A DNA stretch of 64,000 nt from contig NZ_CP100756.1 of NCBI RefSeq assembly GCF_024266705.1, positions 2,294,001 through 2,358,000 on the forward strand, given 5' to 3'. The notes below the pieces were generated by a model, which ran no database searches, was not told the DNA's origin, and saw only the letters and a list, made by a program, of their open reading frames with translations. Of the stretch, positions 35,489-44,820 are shown one piece after another; within the stretch, counting starts at the first letter, position 1, and every line of letters starts with the position of its first letter. Source of the stretch: Natrinema gelatinilyticum. Lineage in GTDB: Archaea > Halobacteriota > Halobacteria > Halobacteriales > Natrialbaceae. The translations under genes and the position numbers were made by a program.

Positions 35489-36559
35489 TCATTCGAGGTC
35501 GACCCGATAGCCGGTTTCGGCCGATTCGTAGGCGGCCTCGACTGTGCGGAGATCCATGACCCCGTCTTCACCGTCTGGTTCGGGATCGGTTCCCGTTAGC
35601 ACGCAATAGCCGAAGTAGTCGAACTCTTCGCGAACTTCGTCGATTCTGGGACCGGTGTACTCCATTCGCATGTCGCCGCTCTCGATGGTCATCTCCTGGG
35701 GAACGACGCCTCCGAACGGCGACTCGATGTCGATCATTCCCTCCGTGCCGACGAATTCGAGTGCGCTACTCGCGTGAGCGTCGAAACTCGCCGTACAGGA
35801 GGCGGTCACGTCGGTTTCGTAGTCGAGCTGGAACGCGACGTGCTCGTCGACGTTCGCGAACGGGCTGTCCTCCGAGCGAGTGGTGGCGTACACCCCCGTT
35901 GGCTCGCTGTCGAGGACGAACCGAATCGTGTTGAGCGGATAGATTCCGAGGTCGACGAGCGCGCCACCGCCGGCGATATCGGGATCGAGTCGCCACGTGT
36001 CGGGCCCGGAATCCGTCAGAAGTGGATGCGAAAAACCGCCGTGAACCTGCACGACGTCGCCAATCACGTCCTCGCGGACGAGTTCTCGAGTGCGCCGAAC
36101 TGTCGGTTCCGTTTGCAACCGATAGGCGGTCATCAACGTCACGCCGGCGTCCGCACACGCGTCGACGACGGTCCGCGCACGATCGACGGTTATCTCGAGC
36201 GGTTTCTCACAGAGGACGTGCTTTCCGTATTCCGCCGCAGTCGTGGCGTATCGGCCGTGAAAGGCGTTCGGTGCTGCGATATAGATCGCGTCGTAGGCAT
36301 CGACGTGATCGCCCGCCAGAAAGCCGTCGTAACTGACAACGTGGTTCGCACCGTACTTCTCGACGACGTCGGATACTCGTCCTGGGGATCGGGCGACCAG
36401 CACCGACGTCTCGCAGTAGGTGCTGTCGGCGATCGCGGGGAGCGCACGCTGTCGTGCGAAGGACCCGACCCCGATGACGGCGAGTCGAATCCTCCCCCGG
36501 GCCGGTTCGCGCTGCCAGTCTCGCCGCGTGAAGTGTGAGAATGCGTCTTCGAGTCCCAT
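35489..36559 (-). CDS. Gfo/Idh/MocA-family NAD(P)-dependent sugar dehydrogenase
   Basis: The 356-residue protein has an N-terminal Rossmann motif (LAVIGVGSFARQRALPAI, about residues 27-44), the EKP motif in HVLCEKPLEI (about 137) and a C-terminal alpha/beta dimer domain. It resembles the glucose-fructose-oxidoreductase / xylose-dehydrogenase group. Xylose dehydrogenases of haloarchaea belong to it, but no pentose pathway gene is adjacent, so the substrate is open. Confidence 0.85.
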   Translation of the reverse strand: MGLEDAFSHFTRRDWQREPARGRIRLAVIGVGSFARQRALPAIADSTYCETSVLVARSPGRVSDVVEKYGANHVVSYDGFLAGDHVDAYDAIYIAAPNAFHGRYATTAAEYGKHVLCEKPLEITVDRARTVVDACADAGVTLMTAYRLQTEPTVRRTRELVREDVIGDVVQVHGGFSHPLLTDSGPDTWRLDPDIAGGGALVDLGIYPLNTIRFVLDSEPTGVYATTRSEDSPFANVDEHVAFQLDYETDVTASCTASFDAHASSALEFVGTEGMIDIESPFGGVVPQEMTIESGDMRMEYTGPRIDEVREEFDYFGYCVLTGTDPEPDGEDGVMDLRTVEAAYESAETGYRVDLE

Positions 36560-36734
36560 GCAATTGGTACGGACGCTATAAAAAAGGATTTCAGCGAACG
36601 GAACCGTGACTCTCGTCGTCGAATATCTCTCACGTCTGGTGATACAACGCCGATCAGATTTCGGTCAACGCATCAATTAGTGGTATTCCCACAGACTGCC
36701 TTTTCGAAGGAAAAAGTTATTCAATGACCTCCAC

Positions 36735-36742
36735 TGATATGC
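36735..36742 (+). promoter_or_regulatory. TATA-like box of nadA
   Basis: tgatatgc is centred about 27 nt before the ATG at 36765. The spacing fits a leaderless transcript and supports that start over the in-frame ATG at 36774. Confidence 0.4.
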
Positions 36743-36764
36743 GATCAACCACAGGTGACGTGAA

Positions 36765-37898
36765 ATGGTCAAAATGGAAACGGCGGAGCTAGAAACCGAT
36801 TTGAGTCTGTTCAAATACGACACCCTCGAGCAACTGCCGTCCCGATACCGGAATCTCGAGGCGGACGAACGGACCGAACGCATCGAGGCGGCACTCGCCG
36901 AACTCGGCGACGACGTCGTCATCCTGGGTCACAACTACCAGCGTCGGGAGATCGTCGAACACGCCGACTTCATCGGCGACTCGTACCAGCTCTCGAAGGA
37001 AGCGGCAAACACGGACGCCGAGTACGTCATCTTCGGCGGCGTGACGTTCATGGCCGAGAGCGCGGACATTATCACGGACGACGACCAGTCCGTGATTCTT
37101 CCGAGCATGGAAGCGTCGTGTCCGATGGCGGGAATGGCCGAGGCGCTCCAGGTCGACAGCGCGTGGGCTGAAATCACCGATGCGGCCCCCGACGCGGACA
37201 TCGTCCCGATCACCTACATGAACTCCTACGCGGACCTGAAGGCGTTCTGTGCGAGCAAGGGGGGGCTCGTCTGTACCTCCTCGAACGCGCACAAAGCATT
37301 CGAATACGCCTTCGAGAGGGGTGACAAGGTGTTGTTCCTCCCCGACAAGCACCTCGGAGAGAACACTGCGTACCGGCTCGGGATGGAAGACGAAATCGCT
37401 GAGTGGGACCCATGGGACCCTGAGAGCAAAGACATCGACGACGTCGCGGACAGCGACATCATCCTTTGGGACGGTTACTGCCAGGTTCACGAGCGGTTCC
37501 GGGTAGATCACATCGACCGGATTCGCGAAGCGAACCCGGATGCGAATGTCATCGTCCACCCGGAGTGTCGCCGCGAAGTCGTGGAGGCGGCGGACGTGGC
37601 CGGATCGACGGCGACGATCTGCGAGACGATCGAAAACGCAGCCCCCGGCGATACCTGGGCCATCGGTACCGAAATCCACCTCACGAACCACCTCCAGCGC
37701 TGGCACCCGGAGGTCGACGTCTTACCGCTCTGTGGCGACGCCTGCATGGACTGCAACGCCATGCGCCAGATCGACCCCAACTACCTCACCTGGGTTCTCG
37801 AGGAACTCGCCGAGGGCCGTGAACACAACGTGATCGAGGTCGCACCCGAGGAGAAGGAACTCGCGGGCGTCGCGCTCGATCGAATGCTCGAGATCTGA
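36765..37898 (+). CDS. nadA: Quinolinate synthase A
   Basis: This 377-residue enzyme condenses iminoaspartate with dihydroxyacetone phosphate to quinolinate. The three Cys ligands of its oxygen-sensitive [4Fe-4S] cluster are visible: CPMAGM (about residue 119), HPECRREV (about 267) and CGDACMDCNAM (about 325). The N-terminal ILGHNYQRREIVEHADFIGDS segment is typical. It is followed after 25 nt by nadB, with which it forms the de novo NAD pathway. Confidence 0.95.
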   Translation: MVKMETAELETDLSLFKYDTLEQLPSRYRNLEADERTERIEAALAELGDDVVILGHNYQRREIVEHADFIGDSYQLSKEAANTDAEYVIFGGVTFMAESADIITDDDQSVILPSMEASCPMAGMAEALQVDSAWAEITDAAPDADIVPITYMNSYADLKAFCASKGGLVCTSSNAHKAFEYAFERGDKVLFLPDKHLGENTAYRLGMEDEIAEWDPWDPESKDIDDVADSDIILWDGYCQVHERFRVDHIDRIREANPDANVIVHPECRREVVEAADVAGSTATICETIENAAPGDTWAIGTEIHLTNHLQRWHPEVDVLPLCGDACMDCNAMRQIDPNYLTWVLEELAEGREHNVIEVAPEEKELAGVALDRMLEI

Positions 37899-37923
37899 TC
37901 ACAATCAACTGAGAAAATGACAC

Positions 37924-39474
37924 ATGACTGAAACAGACACCGCCACGGCGACCACGACCGACGTCCTCGTCGTCGGCAGCGGCATCGCGGGCTGTGCAGC
38001 CGCGCTCGCGGCCGCCAGGAAGGGCGCGGACGTCCTCCTGGTGACGAAAGCGACGAAACCCGACGATGCGAGCACCGACTGGGCACAGGGCGGCATTTCG
38101 ACGACCCGCGGGAACCCCCCGTCGCTCAAAGAAGACATCATCGAAGCCAGCGACGGAACCGCCGATCCGGACGCCGTCGACGTTCTGGTCGAACACGCCG
38201 ACGACGTCGTCGAAGACGTTCTCATCGACACCCTCGGGGTTGGATTCGATCAGAGCGACGACGGCACGCTCGACTACACGCGGGAAGCCGCCCACTCCGA
38301 GTACCGCATTCTCCACGTCGACGCCGCGACCGGCACGCACATCTTGCGGCCGTTCCTGAACCACGTCGACGATCACGAGCGCATCGACGTCCGCCAGGAT
38401 ACCGCCGCGCTCGAGTTGATCACCGCCGAGGGGCGCGTCCACGGCATCGTCAGTGACGAAGAACCGACCGGCAAGCCGATCTACGCTGGCGCGACGATCC
38501 TCGCAACGGGCGGCATCGGTGCGCTCTACGGGCGCTCGACCAATCCCGACGATGCGACCGGCGACGGAATCGCCATGGCCGCCCTCGCAGGTGCCGACGT
38601 CGATGATCTCGAGTACATCCAGTTCCATCCGACGGCGTACGCGGGAAGCGAGGCGCTAAGTGCCTCGAAGCGAAGCGGCGAAGCCGCGGAGCAAGACGAT
38701 ACGTTCCTCCTCTCCGAAGCCCTCCGCGGTGAGGGGGCGGTCCTCCGCAACGCCGACGGCGAGCGGTTCATGGAGGACGTCCATCCGCAGGCCGACCTCG
38801 CGCCGCGGGACGTGGTCGCTCGCGGGGTCGAGACCGAACGCAATGCGACCGGCGAGGTCGTCCTCGACGTGAGTCCGCTCGAGTTCGAGGCCGACTTTCC
38901 CGCCCTCGCCGAGACGTGTCGGGACCGGGGTATCGACGGCGACGAGATTCCCGTCGCGCCGTGCGAACACTTCCTCTGTGGCGGGATCGACGTCGACGAC
39001 CGCGGACGAACGAGCCTCGATCGACTCTACGCTGTCGGCGAGTGCGCCCGTACCGGCGTCCACGGTGCGAACCGACTGGCGAGCACGAGTCTGCTCGAGG
39101 GACTCGTCTGGGGCCTCCGAGCGGGCGGGGACGCGACCGGCTTCGAACCCGAGGTCGTCGAGTCTCCCGACCTCCTGAATCGGGATCCGGAACTGCCTGA
39201 GCGCTTCGTCACGGAGAAGTTCACCCGCCTAAAGCGGACGATGGACGACTATCTGGGTCTCGAGCGCGATCCCGACGACATCGAACGCGCGAGCGCCGTC
39301 CTCAGGCGGCTCAAAGGCGAGGTCGACGCCTATACCCGTACGCGAACTGCTCGAGATCTGTACGAACTCCGGCACGCCAGCGTCACCGCGGTGTTGATAG
39401 CGCGCGCGGCGAGTGAGAACACCGAGTCGGTGGGTTGTCACTACGTCGCCGACGACGAAGCGCCCCTCGCGTAA
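37924..39474 (+). CDS. nadB: L-aspartate oxidase
   Basis: The 516-residue flavoenzyme oxidises L-aspartate to iminoaspartate for NadA. It shows an N-terminal FAD-binding GSGIAGCAAALAA motif (about residues 18-30), the succinate-dehydrogenase-family segment STDWAQGGIS, and the HP(TA)(YA)AG active-site region IQFHPTAYAG. FAD contacts appear again in GANRLASTSLLEGLVWG. It is co-transcribed with nadA. Confidence 0.95.
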   Translation: MTETDTATATTTDVLVVGSGIAGCAAALAAARKGADVLLVTKATKPDDASTDWAQGGISTTRGNPPSLKEDIIEASDGTADPDAVDVLVEHADDVVEDVLIDTLGVGFDQSDDGTLDYTREAAHSEYRILHVDAATGTHILRPFLNHVDDHERIDVRQDTAALELITAEGRVHGIVSDEEPTGKPIYAGATILATGGIGALYGRSTNPDDATGDGIAMAALAGADVDDLEYIQFHPTAYAGSEALSASKRSGEAAEQDDTFLLSEALRGEGAVLRNADGERFMEDVHPQADLAPRDVVARGVETERNATGEVVLDVSPLEFEADFPALAETCRDRGIDGDEIPVAPCEHFLCGGIDVDDRGRTSLDRLYAVGECARTGVHGANRLASTSLLEGLVWGLRAGGDATGFEPEVVESPDLLNRDPELPERFVTEKFTRLKRTMDDYLGLERDPDDIERASAVLRRLKGEVDAYTRTRTARDLYELRHASVTAVLIARAASENTESVGCHYVADDEAPLA

Positions 39475-39554
39475 GACCACTCGATCGTGCCGCCTGTGTC
39501 CCGACCGTCGCGGGTGCGTTGCTCCGGTTTCCGCTCTCTCCCGTCCGCCGCTCG

Positions 39555-40718
39555 TCACGTCCGCGGATCCGGCAGAGATTCGTCCGAATCGCCCAGTACC
39601 GGCTGCGTCGAGTCCGTCCGTTCGGCCGTCGGTTCCGCCCACTCGGTGATCACGTCCTCGTCCGAGACGTGGATCTCGCGCTGGGGGAACGGAATGTCGA
39701 TATCTGCCTCGGTCAGCGTCTTGTACATCGTTCTGTTGAGTTTGTGCGTCGCCTTGGCCGCGCGCGTCGGCGAGGCCACCCAGCACAGCAGTTCGTACTG
39801 GAGCGCCGAGTTACCGAACGACCGAAACCGCATCCGCGGCTTCGGCGAGTCGAGGACGAGCGATTCCTCCGCTGCGATTTCGAGAACGAGTTCCTCGAAC
39901 GCGTCGATGTCCGTCCCGTAGGCGACGCCGATCGGCACTTTGAGTCGCTTCCGGCGCTTCGGGGCCGACTGGTTGATTACCTTCGCGGCGTTTAGAACCG
40001 AGTTCGGAACCGTCACCAGGACTTCGTCACGCATCATAAGAGTCGTCGATCGGATGCCGACCGAGACGACGGTGCCCGCCTCCCCGGAATCCAGTTCGAT
40101 AAAGTCGCCCAGTTTGTAGGTGTCGTCGAAGTAGAGCGCGATACCCCCGAAGAAGTTTGCCACGGTATCTTTCGCGGCGAACCCAACGGCGATGCCCGCG
40201 ACGCCGGCGGCGCCGAGCAGCGGCGAGATGCTGTACTCCCACACCGACAGCAAGACGGCGATTGTGCCGGCGGAGACGATCAGGGTCCAGACGTTCGAGA
40301 AGACGGGTGCGAAGTCGAATCGCGAACCTTTGTCCTTGACCTCCTCGACGAACCGGTTGACGATCCGATTCGAGGCGAACGCCCAGGCGACGATGATGAC
40401 GGACAGCGAGGGCTTTCCGAAGAACGTATCTAGCTGGTCCTTCGTCACGAGAACGGTTTCGGTGACAGAGAGCACTTCCGTGAGCAGAAAGACACCCGCC
40501 AGCGCGGCCGTCACGACGATCGGCAACCTGAGTTCCTCGATGAGAATGTGATCGTACTGGGTCTTCGTCCGACTGGTGTATCGAAGCAGCGCCCTGAGAA
40601 CGACGACCTCGAGGGCGACCGCCATGCTGAGGGAGATGCCGATGAGCAAAACCGTCGCCTGCCAGCCCGGAATACCGTCGAAGAGCTGCGTGAGTAGATC
40701 GATGAGAGCCGCGTTCAT
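39555..40718 (-). CDS. MscS-family small-conductance mechanosensitive channel
   Basis: The 387-residue protein has an N-terminal helix, two or three further transmembrane segments and the pore-lining helix AAGVAGIAVGFAAKDTVANF (about residues 193-212), then the beta domain (FIELDSGEAGTVVSVGIRST) and the C-terminal alpha/beta domain ending IPFPQREIHV. It would open under membrane tension to release solutes during osmotic downshift. It lies on the opposite strand between nadB and nadC, splitting the expected nadABC operon. Confidence 0.9.
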   Translation of the reverse strand: MNAALIDLLTQLFDGIPGWQATVLLIGISLSMAVALEVVVLRALLRYTSRTKTQYDHILIEELRLPIVVTAALAGVFLLTEVLSVTETVLVTKDQLDTFFGKPSLSVIIVAWAFASNRIVNRFVEEVKDKGSRFDFAPVFSNVWTLIVSAGTIAVLLSVWEYSISPLLGAAGVAGIAVGFAAKDTVANFFGGIALYFDDTYKLGDFIELDSGEAGTVVSVGIRSTTLMMRDEVLVTVPNSVLNAAKVINQSAPKRRKRLKVPIGVAYGTDIDAFEELVLEIAAEESLVLDSPKPRMRFRSFGNSALQYELLCWVASPTRAAKATHKLNRTMYKTLTEADIDIPFPQREIHVSDEDVITEWAEPTAERTDSTQPVLGDSDESLPDPRT

Positions 40719-40789
40719 ACAGGGAACAGGAAGATGGACGAGGTAATAGTTTCTGAAGAATGACTGTCAAATTTACGCGACAGTCCCCG

Positions 40790-41010
40790 AAGCCAACAGT
40801 TGGCCCGTGGTCGGCGTGAACAGGCGCTTTATCGGCGGTACAGGAGAATACTTCGGGGCGTGACTCCGAAGATGAATCCGAGAGGCAGAGTCAATACAAA
40901 CCACTAAGCAGACACATTCCTAACCAGTAGACAGCGATGGAACGTAGTAGCTGGCCAGACGATCAAGTCTCGAAACCCTCCCTGTCCCAGGAGGCGGGGG
41001 TTCCCGCCTG
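40790..41010 (+). mobile_element. Possible remnant of an IS200/IS605 (TnpB-type) element
   Basis: This gene-free segment ends with two adjacent hairpins just before nadC: cctccctgtcccaggagg and gcgggggttcccgcctga. Such paired hairpins after a tcgaaaccc sequence resemble the right end and guide-RNA scaffold region of haloarchaeal TnpB elements. No transposase gene remains. The identification is from memory of such ends and is tentative; a transcription terminator or leader structure for nadC is an alternative. Confidence 0.3.
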
Positions 41011-41017
41011 AAGAAAG

Positions 41018-41833
41018 ATGATAACCGATACACAAATCGAACGCTGGTTGCGCGAGGATATCGGCCACCACGACGTCAGTAACGAGGTCCCGGGGGAGAC
41101 AGTCGGTCGACTCGTTGCCAAGGAATCGGGTGTCGTCGCCGGTTTAGAGGCCGCGGCGGCAGTCTTCGACTATCTCGACGTGTCCGTGACCGATCGGATC
41201 GAGGACGGTACCGACGTCGACGCCGGTGACGAACTGCTCCGGGTCATCGGTCCAGCACGGTCGGTCTTTCGCGGCGAGCGGATCGCCGTCAACCTCGCGG
41301 GCCACGCCTCAGGGATCGCGACGCGGACGCACGAAGCCGTCGAGAACGCGCGGACCGAATCGGACGACGTGGCGATCGCAGCGACGCGAAAGACCACGCC
41401 AGGTCTGCGAGGGCTGGAGAAACGTGCCGTCGTCGCGGGCGGCGGCGACACCCATCGGCTCGACCTCTCCCACATGGCGATGGTCAAGGACAACCACATC
41501 GCGGAAATGGGTCTCGAGAACGCGATTGCACACTTCCGGGAGCAGACGTCGTTCGTTACAAAGATCGACGTCGAAGTCGAAGACGTCGCGGACGCCCCCC
41601 GGGCGGCCGAGGCGGGTGCGGACATCGTCCTGCTCGACAACATGACGCCCGAGGAGACGCGGGCGGCCGTCGGGGAACTCGCCGAGTACGAGAGCGTCCT
41701 GGCCGAAGCAAGCGGCGGTATCACGATCGAGGACATTCCGGCGTACGCCGCGACAGGCGTCGACGTGATATCGATGGGGGCGCTCACTCACTCGGCACCG
41801 TCACTCGATCTGTCGTTTCGCACCGGCCAGTGA
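41018..41833 (+). CDS. nadC: Nicotinate-nucleotide pyrophosphorylase (quinolinate phosphoribosyltransferase)
   Basis: The 271-residue enzyme converts quinolinate and PRPP to nicotinate mononucleotide. Typical segments are the N-terminal WLREDIGHHDVSNE, RTHEAVENARTESD, TRKTTPGLRGLEKRAVVAGG (PRPP/quinolinate site), HMAMVKDNHI and the C-terminal EASGGITIEDIPAYAATGVD. It completes nadABC, though MscS and a spacer separate it from nadB, so it probably has its own promoter. Confidence 0.95.
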   Translation: MITDTQIERWLREDIGHHDVSNEVPGETVGRLVAKESGVVAGLEAAAAVFDYLDVSVTDRIEDGTDVDAGDELLRVIGPARSVFRGERIAVNLAGHASGIATRTHEAVENARTESDDVAIAATRKTTPGLRGLEKRAVVAGGGDTHRLDLSHMAMVKDNHIAEMGLENAIAHFREQTSFVTKIDVEVEDVADAPRAAEAGADIVLLDNMTPEETRAAVGELAEYESVLAEASGGITIEDIPAYAATGVDVISMGALTHSAPSLDLSFRTGQ

Positions 41834-41849
41834 ACCGACGCGCGCTGGG

Positions 41850-42413
41850 TCACTCCGCGGCCCAATTTTGTACGTCGGACTCCTCTACGAACAGCGACGG
41901 GTCGTCGTGGGAGAAGCTGACCCAGCCGTCGTCCGGATCCGACAGGACGTGAATCAGCAGTTCCTCGTCGACGAGCGCCGTTTCGAAGACGGATCGCGTC
42001 TCGGTGATGTCGTAGGAAAGCGGGACGAAGATCGCGGTTTCCTCGTCCTCGTCGCGCTCGACCGCTAGCGCAACCCGCCGATCGCTTCCGCCATCGGTGA
42101 GCGGGCGGTAGTAGACGTCCGCCGCCGAAATCGTGACCCCGCCTGCTTCGATTCTGTCCGAGACGAGGTCGTACTCGTCGTCGGAGACCGTGACGTCGAG
42201 CCCGACTCGCTCGTCAATCTCGACGGGCGAGACCCTGGTGGGCTCGAGAACGACGACGTCCCAGCCGTCATCGCGATACTCCTCGGCGATGTCTCGTGCG
42301 TCTTCGAGGAGGTCGCCCCAGAGTGGCGCCGTCGAATTCGAACTGTCTGCGTCCGCGTCCGCGTCGTCATCGGCTGCCGAGTCGTCCGTCGTTTCGGGCC
42401 GATCCGGTGTCAT
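41850..42413 (-). CDS. Conserved haloarchaeal protein with acidic N-terminus
   Basis: This 187-residue protein has a low-complexity acidic N-terminus (residues 1-28, many D/A), a helix WGDLLEDARDIAEEYRDDGW, and a beta-rich core (VVVLEPTRVSPV, ALAVERDEDEETAIFVPLSY). No membrane helix or catalytic signature is visible. Homologues appear widespread in haloarchaea without known function. It is convergent with nadC and may be co-transcribed with the ligase gene upstream. Confidence 0.6.
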   Translation of the reverse strand: MTPDRPETTDDSAADDDADADADSSNSTAPLWGDLLEDARDIAEEYRDDGWDVVVLEPTRVSPVEIDERVGLDVTVSDDEYDLVSDRIEAGGVTISAADVYYRPLTDGGSDRRVALAVERDEDEETAIFVPLSYDITETRSVFETALVDEELLIHVLSDPDDGWVSFSHDDPSLFVEESDVQNWAAE

Positions 42414-42477
42414 CGTCCACCCTCCGGTCCTGATCGTGACGTCATACTCGAGTAGGCCACCGCGGAGCGGAAAAACG

Positions 42478-43179
42478 TTACCCGACGTCGGTTACCGTTT
42501 TCTGTGACTCGCCAACCAGCGCGTCCTCGAGTGCTGACCGGACGATTTCGGGGTCCGACGGGCCGCGGGCGTCTTCGACGGTTCCCACGGTCGACGGATC
42601 GAACGACACCTCGAGCGCGCCGTAGACGCCATCGAGAACGTCCGCGAGATCCCCGCGGTTGGCCACGGCGACGACACCGGCGACGAGTGCTGCGTCCTGT
42701 CGAACGCGTTGAGCGATACCGACGAGTTTTCGCTGGCGGCCGACAGTAGCTCCGTCTGCGACCGATAGCGAATGTGTTCCGGGACAGAACGAGTCCGTCG
42801 GCTCGCCACGGACCAGTTCCACGTCCAGCGATCGAAGCGCTCGCTCGACGTCGACCGTGGCCCGTTCGTATCGGGTGGCAGTTTCGGTTCGGAAATCGGC
42901 AGTCGGTTCGGCGCGAGCGAACGCCAGCGTCGTCTCCCCGTCGTACGCGACCGCCCGGCCGCCGACGTCGCGCTCGATCGGCGGAAATCCGCGCTCGCGC
43001 GCGGCCTCGCGGGCACGATCGTAACCATCACGACCGGCGTCCCGGCGGCCGAACGCGACCTGGCGGTGGGGGATCCAGACGCGGACGGCGTGGTCGCCGG
43101 TCGCGGCAACCGACAGGAGCTGCTGACTCATGTCGCGATCGGTCGCGATCGATGCCGCTCGGCCGCGAAACACACGCAT
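42478..43179 (-). CDS. LplA-like lipoate/biotin-ligase-fold protein
   Basis: This 233-residue protein has the biotin/lipoate ligase fold: VRVWIPHRQVAFGRRDA near residues 41-57, RDVGGRAVAYDGETTLAFA (about 79-97), and a KLVGIAQRVRQDAALVAG segment carrying the conserved Lys that contacts the acyl adenylate. Haloarchaea have several such paralogues of unclear substrate. The ATG at 43179 is preferred; the frame opens a few codons earlier. Confidence 0.75.
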   Translation of the reverse strand: MRVFRGRAASIATDRDMSQQLLSVAATGDHAVRVWIPHRQVAFGRRDAGRDGYDRAREAARERGFPPIERDVGGRAVAYDGETTLAFARAEPTADFRTETATRYERATVDVERALRSLDVELVRGEPTDSFCPGTHSLSVADGATVGRQRKLVGIAQRVRQDAALVAGVVAVANRGDLADVLDGVYGALEVSFDPSTVGTVEDARGPSDPEIVRSALEDALVGESQKTVTDVG

Positions 43180-43237
43180 AGTGGAACGTTGATCCCGATG
43201 CACCTAAACGCTCCCGCCGCCCAGATTACGGCACTCG

Positions 43238-44119
43238 ATGGCCGTTACGCTTCCCGAAGCCATGCTAGAGCAGTACGAACGCTTCTCGCTGTACAATTCG
43301 CCGTATCCGGCACACGACGGCGGCTGTGCGGTCGACCTGTATCCCGGAACGCTGGTCGACGGACGGACGACCGCCGCGCCGAGTCCGGTCGCCGGTACCG
43401 TCACCGAGATCCGCTCCGTCCGCGCGCCGCCGAAACCCTACGCACCCGAACACGACCACTTGATTCTGATCGATTGCGAGGGCCCCGCCCCGCTCGATGG
43501 AATGACCGTCCGCATCCTCCACGTCGAGCCGACCGTCGAAGTCGGCGATGGGATCGACTGCGGCGACTCGCTGGGCCGACTCGTCCGGGCGGGCTTTTTT
43601 GCGCCGTGGGTCGACAATCACCTCCACGTTGGCTTCCGCGCCCCCGAACAAAACCCGTACCGAGCGTCGGGCTCGCTTCCGATCGAACTCGAGGTCTCGC
43701 CTCGGCCGCTCGCGTGGGACGGCAGCGGGCGGGTCGTCTCGAGCGGCGATACTTACGTGGTGCTGGACGCGCCTGCCCATCCCGACCCCGGGACGGGATT
43801 CGTTGGCGTGCGTGCCGACGGTGGTGGCGTTCTTGACGGCGGAATGCCACACTACGAGGGTGGCGGTGTGTTCAGACGGGGCAGATCACTCGAAGACGGC
43901 TCCGAGTCGGTCTCACTGAACGGCGACCGACTCGGCGTCGCCGACGGCCGGACGGTCGCGTGGGACGGCGTGACCGTCACGGCGAACGACGACCCGATCA
44001 CCGGACTGTCGCTGTTCTGCGCTCGAGACGGAGATTTCGGCGCGAAGCTGATCTGTCCAGATCGCGCGTTCGACGTCGGCGAGCGGGTGCAGGTGCGGGT
44101 TCGGTCGGACGAGTCGTAG
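43238..44119 (+). CDS. M23/LytM-like beta-barrel protein
   Basis: The 293-residue protein resembles the lysostaphin-type (M23) peptidase barrel: HDGGCAVDLYPG (about residues 26-37) supplies the H-x(n)-D metal half-site, and NHLHVGF (about 128-134) the HxH half. Sequence between them (SPVAGTVTEIRSV) matches the strand hairpins of the fold. Haloarchaea lack peptidoglycan, so the role must differ, perhaps a hydrolase for other substrates. There is no signal peptide. The function is inference from residue pattern only. Confidence 0.6.
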   Translation: MAVTLPEAMLEQYERFSLYNSPYPAHDGGCAVDLYPGTLVDGRTTAAPSPVAGTVTEIRSVRAPPKPYAPEHDHLILIDCEGPAPLDGMTVRILHVEPTVEVGDGIDCGDSLGRLVRAGFFAPWVDNHLHVGFRAPEQNPYRASGSLPIELEVSPRPLAWDGSGRVVSSGDTYVVLDAPAHPDPGTGFVGVRADGGGVLDGGMPHYEGGGVFRRGRSLEDGSESVSLNGDRLGVADGRTVAWDGVTVTANDDPITGLSLFCARDGDFGAKLICPDRAFDVGERVQVRVRSDES

Positions 44120-44229
44120 TCGAGCAGAAACGGGAGGCGTTTATACTCCAGCGATGACACCGACGCACTCGACCGGCGGACGTGCGTCGCCCTCTTGAGC
44201 ACCGTATCGAACGGTTCAGTTTTCAGCCG

Positions 44230-44670
44230 TTACCGTTCGCGGTGGGCTGCTTTCGCTCGCTGGTAGGCGTCGTCGTCGCGGACACGGGTCCAGTACGTCT
44301 GGAAAACGAGCGCGGCGGCTCGTTTGTCCCGGTCGGCCCAGCGGTGTGGTTCGCGTTCGTCACCGTTCTCGTCGTACTTCCTCCCGCCGGGATACTTCGC
44401 GTAGCGCATCGCTCGCGTGTACCCCATTCGAAGGTATTTTCGGGCCATGTCCATTCCCGGAAATTCGTCGTCGTCGCGGTAGCGTTCGTACTGTTCGTAA
44501 ATCGCCGTCGCGGACTCGCGGGCCGCCGCTGCATCCGCGTAGGACCACAGCGGGAGGAGTTCGCTCTTGTACGGTTCGACCTTGAAGACGCCCGCCTCGC
44601 CGCGCCCGATCTCATACTTTTCGGGATGATCCCGAAAATCGATATCGTATTCGGGGCCGTCGTCACTCAT
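44230..44670 (-). CDS. DUF4385 family protein
   Basis: This 146-residue protein carries the features of DUF4385: YDIDFRDHPEKYEIGRGEAG near the N-terminus, KSELLPLWSYADAAAARES, and DMARKYLRMGYTRAMRYA followed by the KRAAALVFQTYW segment. Members are cytoplasmic, widespread in bacteria and haloarchaea, and of unknown function. The start at 44670 was chosen because the fold begins there; the long open frame upstream is an artefact. Confidence 0.8.
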   Translation of the reverse strand: MSDDGPEYDIDFRDHPEKYEIGRGEAGVFKVEPYKSELLPLWSYADAAAARESATAIYEQYERYRDDDEFPGMDMARKYLRMGYTRAMRYAKYPGGRKYDENGDEREPHRWADRDKRAAALVFQTYWTRVRDDDAYQRAKAAHRER

Positions 44671-44820
44671 CGGACTCACCATGGACAGTGCCGTTTGCGA
44701 TCTCTCCATAGACAGTTCCATCGACCATCGATTCCCAAACGGTCCGGAGACGGAAGACCCCTTGCCGAGCGAAAATCGAGAAACGTAGCGGTAAAGTCGG
44801 TCGCACGGTGACGAGCGTAC

